This document shows positions 37,640 to 46,104 of a stretch of DNA of 64,000 nucleotides, piece by piece. Source of the stretch: Flammeovirga pectinis (GTDB taxonomy: Bacteria > Bacteroidota > Bacteroidia > Cytophagales > Flammeovirgaceae); NCBI RefSeq assembly GCF_003970675.1, contig NZ_CP034563.1, positions 372,001-436,000 of the forward strand, written 5' to 3'. A model generated the notes under the pieces. The model was not told the DNA's origin and did no database searches. It was given only the letters and a program-made list of their open reading frames with translations. The position numbers were made by a program, and so were the translations under genes. Within the stretch, counting starts at the first letter, position 1. Each line of letters begins with the position of its first letter.

Positions 37640-38131
37640 CTAAAATAATTTCTTTCTTAAAACAAGCTGATGATTTAACGTAATCCCATTTTCTATAATT
37701 GGCTCATGATACTTCTCAGTAAAATAATCCTTTTTAATTTCGTAAAACTCGAAACCTAATTTTTGATAGATATATAATTGCCTAAACGCTGCATTTGAGG
37801 TACCAATTAAAACATACTTAAAACCTCTTTTCTTTGCTTTTTCAACGGCATCTAGTAACATTTTCTGACCAATACCTTCATCTTGATTGCTCTTGGAAAC
37901 GGCTATATTTTTTATTTCAATAGATTCCTCATCAAACATTTGATAAGCATATACAGCCAAGGTTTCATCTCCTCTTTCGTAAATATAAATTTCAGAATCA
38001 TGTATATATTGATCTATAGCATCTATTGTTTCATCTGCTAACAACAATAAGTCATAAGGTAGTTTATTTCCTTCTTCGAACATTCGAATGCGGTCCTTCT
38101 TTTCTAATACCAATTTCATATTATAATTCAA
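37640..38131 (-). CDS. GNAT-family N-acetyltransferase
   Basis: This 163-residue single-domain GNAT shows the acetyl-CoA binding motif A: strand IEIKNIAVSKSNQDEGIGQKMLLDAVEKAKKRG carries the Q/R-x-x-G-x-G/A type pyrophosphate loop (QDEGIGQ, about residues 83-89). The motif B segment LYIYQKLGFEFYEI follows near 118-131. Met1 or Met5 could be the start. The protein is cytoplasmic; its substrate cannot be predicted. Confidence 0.8.
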   Translation of the reverse strand: MNYNMKLVLEKKDRIRMFEEGNKLPYDLLLLADETIDAIDQYIHDSEIYIYERGDETLAVYAYQMFDEESIEIKNIAVSKSNQDEGIGQKMLLDAVEKAKKRGFKYVLIGTSNAAFRQLYIYQKLGFEFYEIKKDYFTEKYHEPIIENGITLNHQLVLRKKLF

Positions 38132-38320
38132 TTCTTTGTTAATTTATTTGACCTTGCTAAGATAATAATATCCTCGAAAATTTAATAACGTTTTCACTGT
38201 AGTATTTCAATATTTTCTATTCTTATAAAGAGAATCTGAATATATCGAATATCGATTTTAGCAAATTTCCCAAAATCGTATTTCAATTTATATACTATTT
38301 ATAATCAATGGTCTATAAAC

Positions 38321-38352
38321 AAAAAGTCACTCTAATAAATTTAAAGTGACTT
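38321..38352 (-). terminator. terminator of the tandem HNH-like gene
   Basis: AAGTCACT (38324-38331) pairs with AGTGACTT (38345-38352), followed by T on the minus strand; 25 nt after the stop codon. Confidence 0.7.
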
Positions 38353-38376
38353 CTTAGAAAGATGAAATGATACGTA

Positions 38377-39078
38377 TTATACTATACTTATATCTTCTTC
38401 TTTTTTTCCGCTTTGGTTATTTTCTGATTTAGTTTTTACTACTTCTAAGTTTGAAAGAGTTGCATTCGTTTTATCACCATCTTTCCACGTTATTCTAGCA
38501 GTACCATATTTAATTCCCTCAAAGGCTTCTAACATACAAATATGCGTGTACATTGTAGCTCCTTTTTTATCTATACTTATATACGATGCGCTTGGAATTC
38601 CATCTAGTAATCTAGATTTTAAAAGTTTTAAGCGATAGCCTTTTTCTACCGTATAAAATCTTCCCTTTCTATCTATATAAGTACCCGGAAAAGAAGGTAA
38701 TTTATAACAAACAGTTTTGTCGTTCATTAACCTATCTGGGAGTTCGTTTACGCGCTCTTTAAATTGAGCATTCACTGGAGATAATCCCCACATTAAATTA
38801 TTTAGGTTATTATTTTGGGGGTTTCCATCCAAATAAAGAAAATTTTTCTTTGAGCTATTTCCTCTAAATAGCGTAAGAACTATCTTTCCTAAATAGTAAC
38901 TTTTTCTTTCATGAATTATGAAAGGCTTACCTGTAATTGCTGCATAGTTAATTTGTTTCTTCAATTCTTGATTGATATACCCGTCAGCATAGATTGTGTA
39001 TTTTCCAAAAATACGGTATGAGTCTAAAGACAATTTCTCCTCTTCTAGGATATAATTGTAGTTCCTTTTCATTGCCAT
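38377..39078 (-). CDS. protein with two degenerate HNH_3-like modules
   Basis: This 233-residue protein appears to hold two HNH-homing-endonuclease-like modules. Module 1 (about 60-105) has the closing pattern LYLDGNPQNNNLNNLMWG. Module 2 (about 175-220) has YTHICMLEAFEG followed by TWKDGDKTNATLSNLEV. In the HNH_3 family the pattern is V-H-R-L-V-A-x-A-F, then N-H-x-D-G-N-x-x-N-N … N-L-E-W. Here the key His of the second element is Tyr82 in module 1 and Trp198 in module 2. Of the first His only His179 of module 2 remains. Cleavage activity is therefore unlikely; DNA binding is possible. It lies upstream of the partition genes but on the other strand. Assignment is by eye and tentative. Confidence 0.5.
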   Translation of the reverse strand: MAMKRNYNYILEEEKLSLDSYRIFGKYTIYADGYINQELKKQINYAAITGKPFIIHERKSYYLGKIVLTLFRGNSSKKNFLYLDGNPQNNNLNNLMWGLSPVNAQFKERVNELPDRLMNDKTVCYKLPSFPGTYIDRKGRFYTVEKGYRLKLLKSRLLDGIPSASYISIDKKGATMYTHICMLEAFEGIKYGTARITWKDGDKTNATLSNLEVVKTKSENNQSGKKEEDISIV

Positions 39079-39597
39079 GTTAGTAGGTTTATAGATGTCA
39101 GATGTTGTTATTAAAAATTATTTATTTAACAGTAGATATTAATAAAAACTGGTTTTGTATTTATCATTATGCACAAATATAAGCCTTAAATACATAGAAA
39201 ACGTTATTGGAATAAGAGTAAAACATACAATATTTATAAATAAAACTAAATATTTTCTTAAAAAGAACTATCGTGTACACAATACTATACGCTACGTTAT
39301 AATTTCTATCTAGTGATAGTACTTTATAAATCACCACACTTAATCAGTAGCTTACTTTACTCTATAAGACAGGTCTTCTAAAAATTGATAAGGTACTTTT
39401 TCTTTATCTCATCAATTTTTCTGTAGATGTACTTTTATTTTAATAACCGTAAACATTTAAAACAAAACTCTTTCTCAATTTAAAAGAAGAGTATACATCA
39501 CTTAAATAATAATGTAAGGTTATTGTAAAGTAGTTATGCCCTTATGTGTGTTTATTCAATTCTAAAAAATTGTGTACAAAGGCTAAATAACCCTCTC

Positions 39598-39621
39598 TAA
39601 TAGATAGCGTATTATCTATTA
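39598..39621. repeat. perfect 9-bp inverted repeat upstream of parA1
   Basis: TAATAGATA and its complement TATCTATTA are separated by GCGTAT. This resembles an operator or a partition-protein binding site, but only one copy is seen. Confidence 0.45.
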
Positions 39622-39733
39622 AGGACATGATATAATTGAATGAATATTAATAAAAAGATAAAAATGAGATTATCATAATTTACCTAAAAACTAGAGAATC
39701 TATTATTTGAATAACATAGTATTTTAATTGACG

Positions 39734-39763
39734 ATACCCTTCTTAAACTTTTAAGAAGGGTAT
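39734..39763 (+). terminator. terminator-like hairpin with no gene upstream
   Basis: Thirteen-bp perfect arms (ATACCCTTCTTAA) with a 4-nt loop are followed by TTTGTGTTT on the + strand. No protein gene reads into it, so a small RNA or an upstream leader could end here. Confidence 0.45.
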
Positions 39764-39947
39764 TTTGTGTTTAATGTTTTCTTAATCTAAGTCAAAAAGT
39801 ATGATTATCTACTTCTAATTTTACTTAAAAGTAGATAATTCAACTTAAATAGTAGAAATAATTACTTTATAGTATAATTTATTTCTTAAAAGATGATTTT
39901 TTTACTTAATTGCATAGCGTAAAGTTAAAAAACATACTTTTTAGATT

Positions 39948-40889
39948 ATGAACCAAGAAAAAATACTGAAGTTTATCAAAAAGAACGATATGCTTAAGAT
40001 ATCTGCTTTAGAAAGACAAGCAGGTTTACCTAGTAACTCTCTCCATAAAGCACTTAATGGTAACTATTCTTTTAAACAAGAATATGTAGAAAGATTAGCG
40101 GATGTCTTAAGTAAGTTTGGTTTGGAGGATGAATCCGATGCTAAAATCATCAGTATTATAAACAACAAAGGTGGAGTTGGTAAAACAACTACAGCTTGTA
40201 ATCTTGGAAAAGCACTCGAACTTAGAGGTAAAAAAGTACTGTTAGTAGACCTTGATCCTCAAGGAAACCTTTCTCAGTACCTTGGATGTACTAACCCTCA
40301 GCCAGAGTTTGTTGATCTTGTTTTAGGAAAAACAGACGATTGGGAAAAAATTCTTCACAAGCATAGCGAAAATCTTCACTTATTACCTTCTACAATTAAT
40401 TTAGATGCTGCTACTCTAGAATTGCAAAAGCAAACAATTGGAGGGTACAAACGCATTAAAAATGTAATTGGACCAATTGCTGAAAACTACGATTTTGTAC
40501 TTATTGATTGTCCTCCTTCTTTAAGTATTCTAACGGCAGGATCGTTGGTGGCATCTACAGATATTATTATTCCTTTAGATGCAGAACCTTTTAGTATGAA
40601 CGGTATTTCGAATATGTTTAATTTAATTAATGATGTTCGAGATTTAAATCCAAACATTCAAATTCTTGGTTTTCTATTTACCTCTATAAAACCTAAAACT
40701 GTTTTGCATAGAGACTTTATGAAAAGTCTACGTGATCAGGTAACAAACTATAATGTTTTTGATACTTTCATTCATGATTCTATAGCAATTGCAGAATCTA
40801 CTGGGGCTCAAAAAGATATTTTCGACTATGCTCCAGATTCTAAAGGAGCAGATGATTACTTAAACTTAGCAATCGAAATACTAGATTAA
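39948..40889 (+). CDS. parA: ParA-type partition ATPase with N-terminal helix-turn-helix (first system)
   Basis: This 313-residue protein starts with a small DNA-binding domain (about 1-58, LERQAGLPSNSLHKALNGNY as HTH), followed by a complete ParA ATPase. The deviant Walker A box NNKGGVGKTT has signature Lys74 and P-loop Lys79. Walker A' is VDLDPQGN (Asp101/Asp103) and Walker B is FVLIDCPPSLS. The N-terminal HTH resembles type Ia ParA proteins of low-copy plasmids such as P1, which repress their own operon. With ParB it positions replicon copies along the nucleoid. parB starts 2 nt after its stop codon. Confidence 0.92.
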   Translation: MNQEKILKFIKKNDMLKISALERQAGLPSNSLHKALNGNYSFKQEYVERLADVLSKFGLEDESDAKIISIINNKGGVGKTTTACNLGKALELRGKKVLLVDLDPQGNLSQYLGCTNPQPEFVDLVLGKTDDWEKILHKHSENLHLLPSTINLDAATLELQKQTIGGYKRIKNVIGPIAENYDFVLIDCPPSLSILTAGSLVASTDIIIPLDAEPFSMNGISNMFNLINDVRDLNPNIQILGFLFTSIKPKTVLHRDFMKSLRDQVTNYNVFDTFIHDSIAIAESTGAQKDIFDYAPDSKGADDYLNLAIEILD

Positions 40890-40891
40890 TT

Positions 40892-41725
40892 ATGGCAAAA
40901 GGTAAGAGTTTTAATTTTCAGATGCCATCAAATACTCAATCTACGATTGGCAAAAGTTTAAAAGCTGAAGTGAGAGATACTATTTCTATTCTTCCGGAGC
41001 TAGAGCATTATATAAGAAAGCTTAAGCCAGAAGAATTTGCTCAGTTAGAACGTTCTGTACAAGAAGAAGGCTGTCATGATCCATTAAAGATTTGGAAAAA
41101 AAATGATGATGAACTTTATATTATAGATGGTCATCATCGTTTTGAGATCTGTAAAAAACATGCTATTGAATTTAAAGTTGAATACAAATACTACGCTTCT
41201 TTAGAAGAAGTAAAAGAGTATATGATTCAGCTACAACTGGGTAGACGAAACTTAAATAGTAACGAAACTTCGTATTATCGAGGTTTACATTATAATATGC
41301 ACAAGTCTACCGAGAATTTAGGTAGAGCAGCAAGTGGTGGGAAATTAGCTCAAAAGCTAGCAGAACTTCATGGAATTGGAGAAAAGACAATCCGAAGAGA
41401 CGCTTCTATTGCTGCTGTTGTTGATGCATTACCAACCATAGAAAGAGTTTTGTATTTAACAGGTGAGGCTTCTTATACAAGAACAAAAATGCTTGAAGCA
41501 GCCAAACAGTTAGATGAAATTTTAGATCTAGTTGCTTTCTTAAAGGGAGATTCGTCCACAAACCAAGAGGTCATTCAACCTAGAGAAAGAGATATAAATT
41601 ATTTAGGCTCTTATATTTCTAAGATAGATTCTCAAGTAAAATCTTGGAATAAAAACCTTGATACTGGCGAAAAGCAAGAGCTTATTTCTTATCTAGAAAG
41701 TGTGCTAAATCAATTAAAAAAATAA
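40892..41725 (+). CDS. parB: ParB-type partition protein (first system)
   Basis: This 277-residue protein has a ParB/Srx N-terminal domain (about 35-125). The segment IIDGHHRFE (Gly80, His81, His82, Arg83) stands where chromosomal ParB has GERR. QLQLGRRNL (115-121) stands where ENxQR-type box II would be expected. The Arg-rich arrangement suggests a nucleotide-binding (CTPase) pocket with unusual residues. A DNA-binding HTH follows (about 150-175, LAELHGIGEKTIRRDASIA) and the C-terminal part probably dimerises. Two copies of a 21-bp palindrome downstream are candidate binding sites. It forms an operon with parA. Confidence 0.9.
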   Translation: MAKGKSFNFQMPSNTQSTIGKSLKAEVRDTISILPELEHYIRKLKPEEFAQLERSVQEEGCHDPLKIWKKNDDELYIIDGHHRFEICKKHAIEFKVEYKYYASLEEVKEYMIQLQLGRRNLNSNETSYYRGLHYNMHKSTENLGRAASGGKLAQKLAELHGIGEKTIRRDASIAAVVDALPTIERVLYLTGEASYTRTKMLEAAKQLDEILDLVAFLKGDSSTNQEVIQPRERDINYLGSYISKIDSQVKSWNKNLDTGEKQELISYLESVLNQLKK

Positions 41726-41745
41726 CGTTCTTACGATATAAATAT

Positions 41746-41766
41746 CGGTGGTCAGCTTGACCACCG
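41746..41766. repeat. candidate parS site, copy 1
   Basis: CGGTGGTCA-GCT-TGACCACCG is a perfect 9-bp inverted repeat with a 3-nt centre. It lies 21 nt downstream of the first parB. A second copy is at 41953-41973; the flanks TAT before and TTC after are also shared. Confidence 0.6.
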
Positions 41767-41952
41767 TTCTTACCTTCCAAATTCAATCAATCTTAAAGTA
41801 GGGTTGTACCGTAAAATCACTTTACTTTTTGTATTACAGTCTGAATTTATCAGCAGAATTATTTTCATTTTTATCAATTACTCTTTGATATAATTATGGA
41901 CTTTTCGTTCCTATACACAGTTCTAAAGGGCCATTACAGAACATTATATTAT

Positions 41953-41973
41953 CGGTGGTCAATCTGACCACTG
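41953..41973. repeat. candidate parS site, copy 2
   Basis: CGGTGGTCA-ATC-TGACCACTG differs from copy 1 only in the centre and in one base of the right arm. It lies 31 nt before the next gene. A half site (TGACCACT) also occurs at 45512-45519 inside the origin region. Confidence 0.6.
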
Positions 41974-42004
41974 TTCATTTTATTAAAATCTATACTTCTT
42001 TAAT

Positions 42005-42793
42005 ATGTCGATTTCTAAAATTGCAGACTATTCATTAATTCTAGTATCATTAATGTATAGCTCTTATGTATCGTTCCTTTTTTTAGCAGAAGTAAGTTCT
42101 GTATATGTTGCTATTTTTATAGCAGTATTTATTGTTGTACTTGGGCATCATTATACATTTCAAACAATAAAGCATTATCAAGAGACAAAATCTGTTTCTC
42201 AGTCAATTCTAATAGCTATTATTTTGATGGGGTTTGTTTTCTATGCAGAATGGAACGGGCAATCTATACATACTTTAGATGTGGCAGATATTCCTACTAC
42301 AGAAAAAATTGATAATCAGATAGATGAAACAATGGAAATTATTCATCAAAATGCAAATAAACGAAACTGGAGAAATGTAGAACAATATAGAACGGCATCC
42401 GAACAACTAGAAACTCTACAACTAGAAAAGGAAAGGTTACTATCTATCATCAGTAAAAAAAGTAAAGATGCAGAACAACTTGCTAACGATTTTAGGTGCT
42501 TCTCCATTTTATTATTTTGTGTAGCATTTATAGCAAGTACGCTAACCAATAAGACAAAAGTTACTAGTACTAAAGAAGTTACAAATGCAGTTACCCCTCT
42601 TCAGAATATAAATACACCTGTTCAATACACATCTGAAGTTCCTGTTGCTACATCAAATAATTTTGAAGAGGAAATAATTCTAAAGATTCAAACTGGGGAA
42701 ATTAAAGACCATAAAGTTTTAATGAAATTACTTCGTTTAAATGTCCGTCAGGCAAATCAGCTTTTAAGTACGTATAAACCTAACTATGTATAG
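42005..42793 (+). CDS. membrane protein with coiled coil, partition/origin region
   Basis: This 262-residue protein has three hydrophobic segments in its first 85 residues. A coiled-coil-like helical stretch follows (about 100-160, EQLETLQLEKERLLSIISKK), with a fourth hydrophobic segment at about 168-180. The Thr/Val-rich linker ends in a small helical domain (about 228-262, DHKVLMKLLRLNVRQANQLLSTYK) that could be a helix-turn-helix. I recognise no family. The stop codon lies inside an iteron copy (42786-42800). Its place between parB1 and the initiator suggests a function tied to this replicon, such as membrane attachment; that is conjecture. Confidence 0.6.
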   Translation: MSISKIADYSLILVSLMYSSYVSFLFLAEVSSVYVAIFIAVFIVVLGHHYTFQTIKHYQETKSVSQSILIAIILMGFVFYAEWNGQSIHTLDVADIPTTEKIDNQIDETMEIIHQNANKRNWRNVEQYRTASEQLETLQLEKERLLSIISKKSKDAEQLANDFRCFSILLFCVAFIASTLTNKTKVTSTKEVTNAVTPLQNINTPVQYTSEVPVATSNNFEEEIILKIQTGEIKDHKVLMKLLRLNVRQANQLLSTYKPNYV

Positions 42794-42913
42794 ATATACC
42801 GTTAATTTAAAAAAATATATAAATTTTAAAACAATATGAATGAATGTATTGTTTGGTATTCATGGTTCGATTAATAATCGACCACATTATTAAAGGGTAA
42901 TATAAGATTAAGT

Positions 42914-42943
42914 AAAAGCTCATCATTATGTGGTGAGCTTTTT
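42914..42943 (+). terminator. hairpin terminator after the 262-residue gene
   Basis: AAAGCTCATC pairs with GTGAGCTTT (one wobble), followed by T. It ends the transcript of the membrane protein gene about 120 nt after its stop codon. Confidence 0.7.
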
Positions 42944-42993
42944 CATTTTTGAGGATAAATAAAATTTTTCGTTATACATAATAAAGAATCACC

Positions 42994-43001
42994 TATCTTT
43001 G
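42994..43001 (+). promoter_or_regulatory. -7 box of the 71-residue gene
   Basis: TATCTTTG fits TAnnTTTG exactly and ends 29 nt before the ATG at 43031. The expected -33 TTG is replaced by TTC (42968-42970). Confidence 0.45.
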
Positions 43002-43030
43002 TTGATGTATTCAAACTTTTACAAAAAGGT

Positions 43031-43246
43031 ATGCAGCTAGCAATGAAAGAAATTGACTCTATTTTAGATAGCGTGAACATTATTGAGGAAAAACTACAAT
43101 GTACAATCATTGAAGCCTATTACGATGAGCTTGTAGATGACTTTTGTTTGAAGATGGAATTTCTAAAAGATGGTAGTAAAATTAAATCATGGAAACGTTA
43201 CGATGTACATACTTTAAAAAATATAGTATTTCCAGAAATAGCGTAA
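43031..43246 (+). CDS. small acidic hypothetical protein, 71 residues
   Basis: This short protein begins with a helical, acidic segment (KEIDSILDSVNIIEEKL). Two or three strands follow, with a Lys/Trp-rich stretch (DGSKIKSWKRYDVHTL). The start is Met1 (43031) or Met5. It has its own -7 box and a strong terminator, so it is probably expressed. It is not a recognised family. It lies just upstream of the 3' end of the convergent rep gene, where plasmids often carry small control proteins. Confidence 0.55.
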   Translation: MQLAMKEIDSILDSVNIIEEKLQCTIIEAYYDELVDDFCLKMEFLKDGSKIKSWKRYDVHTLKNIVFPEIA

Positions 43247-43263
43247 TTAAATTATAAATTGGG

Positions 43264-43301
43264 AAGCCTTCTAATCTAAAAAATGATTAGAAGGCTTTTT
43301 T
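43264..43301 (+). terminator. terminator of the 71-residue gene
   Basis: AAGCCTTCTAATC (43264-43276) pairs perfectly with 43285-43297 and is followed by T. Confidence 0.85.
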
Positions 43302-43527
43302 ATGTATCAAAATCTGAAAAGATGTATTGGTTTTCCAAACTGTGTATTAAAATCCAGATTAATGTATCAGTTTACTTAAATATGTATAGATATACCGCAA
43401 AATGTATCTTTTTTCAAATGCTTTTATCATAAAATGATACATTAGATATCTATTCCATACATTTTTGGCTGATTTATGGACGCTAACACAATATTTACGG
43501 GAAACCTATACATAATTGGATAAAACA

Positions 43528-43563
43528 AAAATGGGTAGCCTATTTATGTATAGACTACCCATT
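43528..43563 (-). terminator. rep terminator with an iteron in its loop
   Basis: ATGGGTAG (43531-43538) pairs with CTACCCAT (43555-43562); the minus strand continues into TTTTGTTTT. The loop and right arm carry ATGTATAGACTACC, an iteron variant. Confidence 0.7.
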
Positions 43564-43585
43564 CTTTATTATTTAGAAGTATAGA

Positions 43586-44782
43586 TTATTTCTGATCAAT
43601 AATCCATTTCTTAAGTGTATGTTTATTTGGATAACTTGCTCCATCTCTCATTGCCATTTTTACGTTATTCAACTCTGGCCATATTTTCCAATTTGGATCA
43701 GATTGGTATTTCTTGATGGCAACAGATACAACCTCTGCTGTTAAACCAATCTCATTCAATCTTAAATGAAGTTTGTCTACCTTCTCCTGAAAATCAAATT
43801 CTAAAGAACCTTGAGATGTAGGTCTAGGAGTAGTTGTAGCCTGTTGCATTGGTTGTTCATTAACCGTAACAGGATCAACATCTATTGTTTCTTCTTGCTC
43901 GTTACCACCAACTTCTACATCTGTTTTTAATAACTCTCTTAAAATCTCTTCTCTAGAAAAGCCTAAAGATTGGAGCATCTTCATTTTCTGTTGTAGACTA
44001 TTCTGCTGAGGTTCCTGAGCTGCATTATTTACAGGTTGATTGGCCGTTTGTCCAATTTCTATAGTTTTAGGCTGTTCTTTCTCTTTTTTCTTAAAGAAGA
44101 ACTCTAAGTGCGTACACCTTCTACCTGTTTTTATTAATTCGAGATTAACTTCTAGGTCTGTATTCTCATTAATATCTTTTAAACATTTCTGTAAAATTGA
44201 TCTATTAAAGGCTGCAAAACTTTTGTATGATTTTGAATCTGAAAGACCTAATATAGATTTTAGTTCTTCTACAGATATCTTTCTAGAATTGTATTTACCA
44301 ACACCCTGAGAGAGTAAATCATACATTCTTACTGCATGAGGAGAACGCATATGGCGCACACTAGAATACAGGTATTGTGTATAATTAGAACTTGGCGATA
44401 ATATATTTTTAAAGTTTCCATTAAACTGAAACTTTATAGAAGTCTTGTCTAATTTAATCTTACTAAAAAGTGGAATATACTCTCTATCAAATGTTTTAGA
44501 GTCGTGATCTCCCTCTCCTAGCGTTATTTTTGCACTCGATAAAGCATCACAACCAAAATCTAGTTGCTTTAAATCCTTTCCACCAGGATGTCGACCTAAA
44601 AATTCAGAAACTTTAAATTCGATTTCATCCTCTACCGTTAAATCATTTAATGTAAAGGCAAATAGGAGTAGCTTCTGAGATACTAAGGGAAGGGGTTTCT
44701 TTTGCTTCGCCTTAATAAATCGGTTACTTCTCTTTACTTTATTACTACTTGTTCGAATTTTATTTAAAATGTCCATCGACAA
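43586..44782 (-). CDS. rep: replication initiator protein, Rep_3 (RepB/RepE-like) family
   Basis: This 398-residue protein resembles iteron-binding plasmid initiators with two winged-helix domains. WH1 spans about 30-150 and includes PLVSQKLLLFAFTLNDL. The WH2 region (about 150-235) contains MYDLLSQGV, SVEELKSILGLSDS, SFAAFNRSILQKCLKDINENTDLEVNLELIKTGRRCTHLEF in consecutive pieces, the usual Rep_3 order. A linker rich in Gln/Asn and Pro (about 240-330) and a further helical C-terminal domain of about 65 residues go beyond the usual family length. The gene is transcribed away from the iteron array, which lies directly upstream. It should bind the iterons to open the origin and control copy number. 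Confidence 0.88.
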   Translation of the reverse strand: MSMDILNKIRTSSNKVKRSNRFIKAKQKKPLPLVSQKLLLFAFTLNDLTVEDEIEFKVSEFLGRHPGGKDLKQLDFGCDALSSAKITLGEGDHDSKTFDREYIPLFSKIKLDKTSIKFQFNGNFKNILSPSSNYTQYLYSSVRHMRSPHAVRMYDLLSQGVGKYNSRKISVEELKSILGLSDSKSYKSFAAFNRSILQKCLKDINENTDLEVNLELIKTGRRCTHLEFFFKKKEKEQPKTIEIGQTANQPVNNAAQEPQQNSLQQKMKMLQSLGFSREEILRELLKTDVEVGGNEQEETIDVDPVTVNEQPMQQATTTPRPTSQGSLEFDFQEKVDKLHLRLNEIGLTAEVVSVAIKKYQSDPNWKIWPELNNVKMAMRDGASYPNKHTLKKWIIDQK

Positions 44783-44813
44783 AAACCAATATTACGTTTG
44801 GAAATTATTATAT

Positions 44814-46104
44814 ATGTATAGCTTTACCGTATTAAGCAGTCACTATATCGGTATATCTATACATAAATACAAATAATTGACGGGTAATTTGTACATATTT
44901 TCATTTTTGTACGGTACATCTATACATATTTAAGAACCTAGATACATTAAAACGAATCATTTTACTCAATTATTAAAACTTATGGTATATCTATACATCT
45001 ATCTCTTAAACTCTCCTATTATACGGTATATCTATACATAATAAGCCAAAATGATACAGATTTGAGTAATCATGTACCTTATTTATAAAAGATAGTTGAC
45101 TTTAAATGTATCAAAATACTTCTTATATGCTTTAAAGATATGATAAGTAGTAAAATTGACTAAATTATACGGGTAATCTATACATATTAATAGAAAGTGG
45201 TACAGATTTAAAGTTTGAGAAGAATAAAATTGTCTTTAGATGTATAGATATACCATATCTGTAAGTATTTACTATTGAAATTACGGTACAACTATACATA
45301 GATAGAGATTATGGTACATAAAAAAGTATGAAAAAGAGTATTTTACTACTGATATTAGGAATTTTGATACATAATTAAACCACTTAATACTTAGTTCAGT
45401 CAATTAATACATATAAATGCCAGTTTATGTAGTCACTCTTACTGTTTGATTTGATCAGAAATTCTATATTTCTACTTAAAAAAGTAGTATTCTTTTTCTT
45501 TTAGCCTCTAATGACCACTAATTCGCTTAAATGTATGTCATTTCCATTCATATAAAACCATTAAAGTACATTCTATGGTATATCTATACATAAATACACG
45601 GTAAAACTATACATATAGGCTGTTTTAGATACATAAAAGGGTAATCTATAGATATGCTCAGAATTGTCATACATAGCTTATCGGTACATCTATACATCTT
45701 AGTATGGTACATCTATACATCTATCTTCGGGGGATCTATACATCTACTTAGTACTTTATTATATGATTATCAGTAAGTTATGGCGCCCTATAATAAGAAC
45801 AATATAAATAACTATATATAAGGAACCCTCATAATTGAGACAATTTTATATTTAAATTTTTAATTATTTTTTCTTTTATACATAAAGTATGTATAGATAT
45901 ACCTTAGTTTATTTCCAATTAGAAGAATGTATACGGTATATCTATACATAATATAATAATTTAGAGCAGTATTGCGCGGTAAGACCATACATATATAGTA
46001 ATTATTGAACATCTATATACGGTATATCTATACAGATTAGCTTATTCTATTACATAAGTATCTTTAGAGATGCGCAGTAATTTAAAAAAATGTATAGTTG
46101 TACC
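44814..46104. repeat. iteron array, 15-bp core GGTAYATCTATACAT
   Basis: Forward copies (GGTATATCTATACAT or close variants) start at 44850, 44913, 44984, 45025, 45171, 45285, 45577, 45600, 45639, 45683, 45706, 45729, 45935, 45978 and 46021. Reverse copies (ATGTATAGATATACC or variants) start at 44814, 45240, 45889 and 46090. Spacing is irregular. The right half CTATACAT is best conserved, while the middle of the left half varies (TATAT, TACAT, TACAA, TAAAA). A weaker copy is at 44881. Confidence 0.88.

Larger units (their letters stand above)
39079..39947. other. 870-nt non-coding region before parA1
   Basis: I see no ORF here. It holds three inverted repeats: TAATAGATA-gcgtat-TATCTATTA (39598-39621), a 13-bp perfect stem (39734-39763) followed by a T-rich stretch, and ATTATCTACTT with its complement (39804-39814 and 39829-39839). 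The region is long for this genome and probably carries control elements for the partition operon. Confidence 0.5.
42786..43559. repeat. outlying iterons near the 3' end of rep
   Basis: Copies of the 15-bp iteron occur at 42786-42800 (ATGTATAGATATACC, over a stop codon), 43382-43396 (same), 43499-43513 (GGGAAACCTATACAT) and 43546-43559 (ATGTATAGACTACC, in the loop of the rep terminator). Shorter ATGTATCA/TGATACAT elements lie at 43302, 43362 and 43435. Confidence 0.7.
43247..43585. other. convergent intergenic region with terminators and repeats
   Basis: This 340-nt gap holds the terminators of the 71-residue gene and of rep, three iterons and several shorter TGATACAT-like elements. It contains no gene. 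Confidence 0.7.

Noticed and set aside
42864-42884. Palindrome TGGTTCGATT-AAT-AATCGACCA as a third parS
   Set aside because: Arms have a mismatch and the sequence shares only ACCA with the CGGTGGTCA sites; more likely an unrelated inverted repeat.
44814-46104. Repeat array as a CRISPR
   Set aside because: Repeats are only 15 bp, occur in both orientations with irregular spacing and variable left halves, and no cas gene is nearby; iterons beside a Rep_3 gene explain them.
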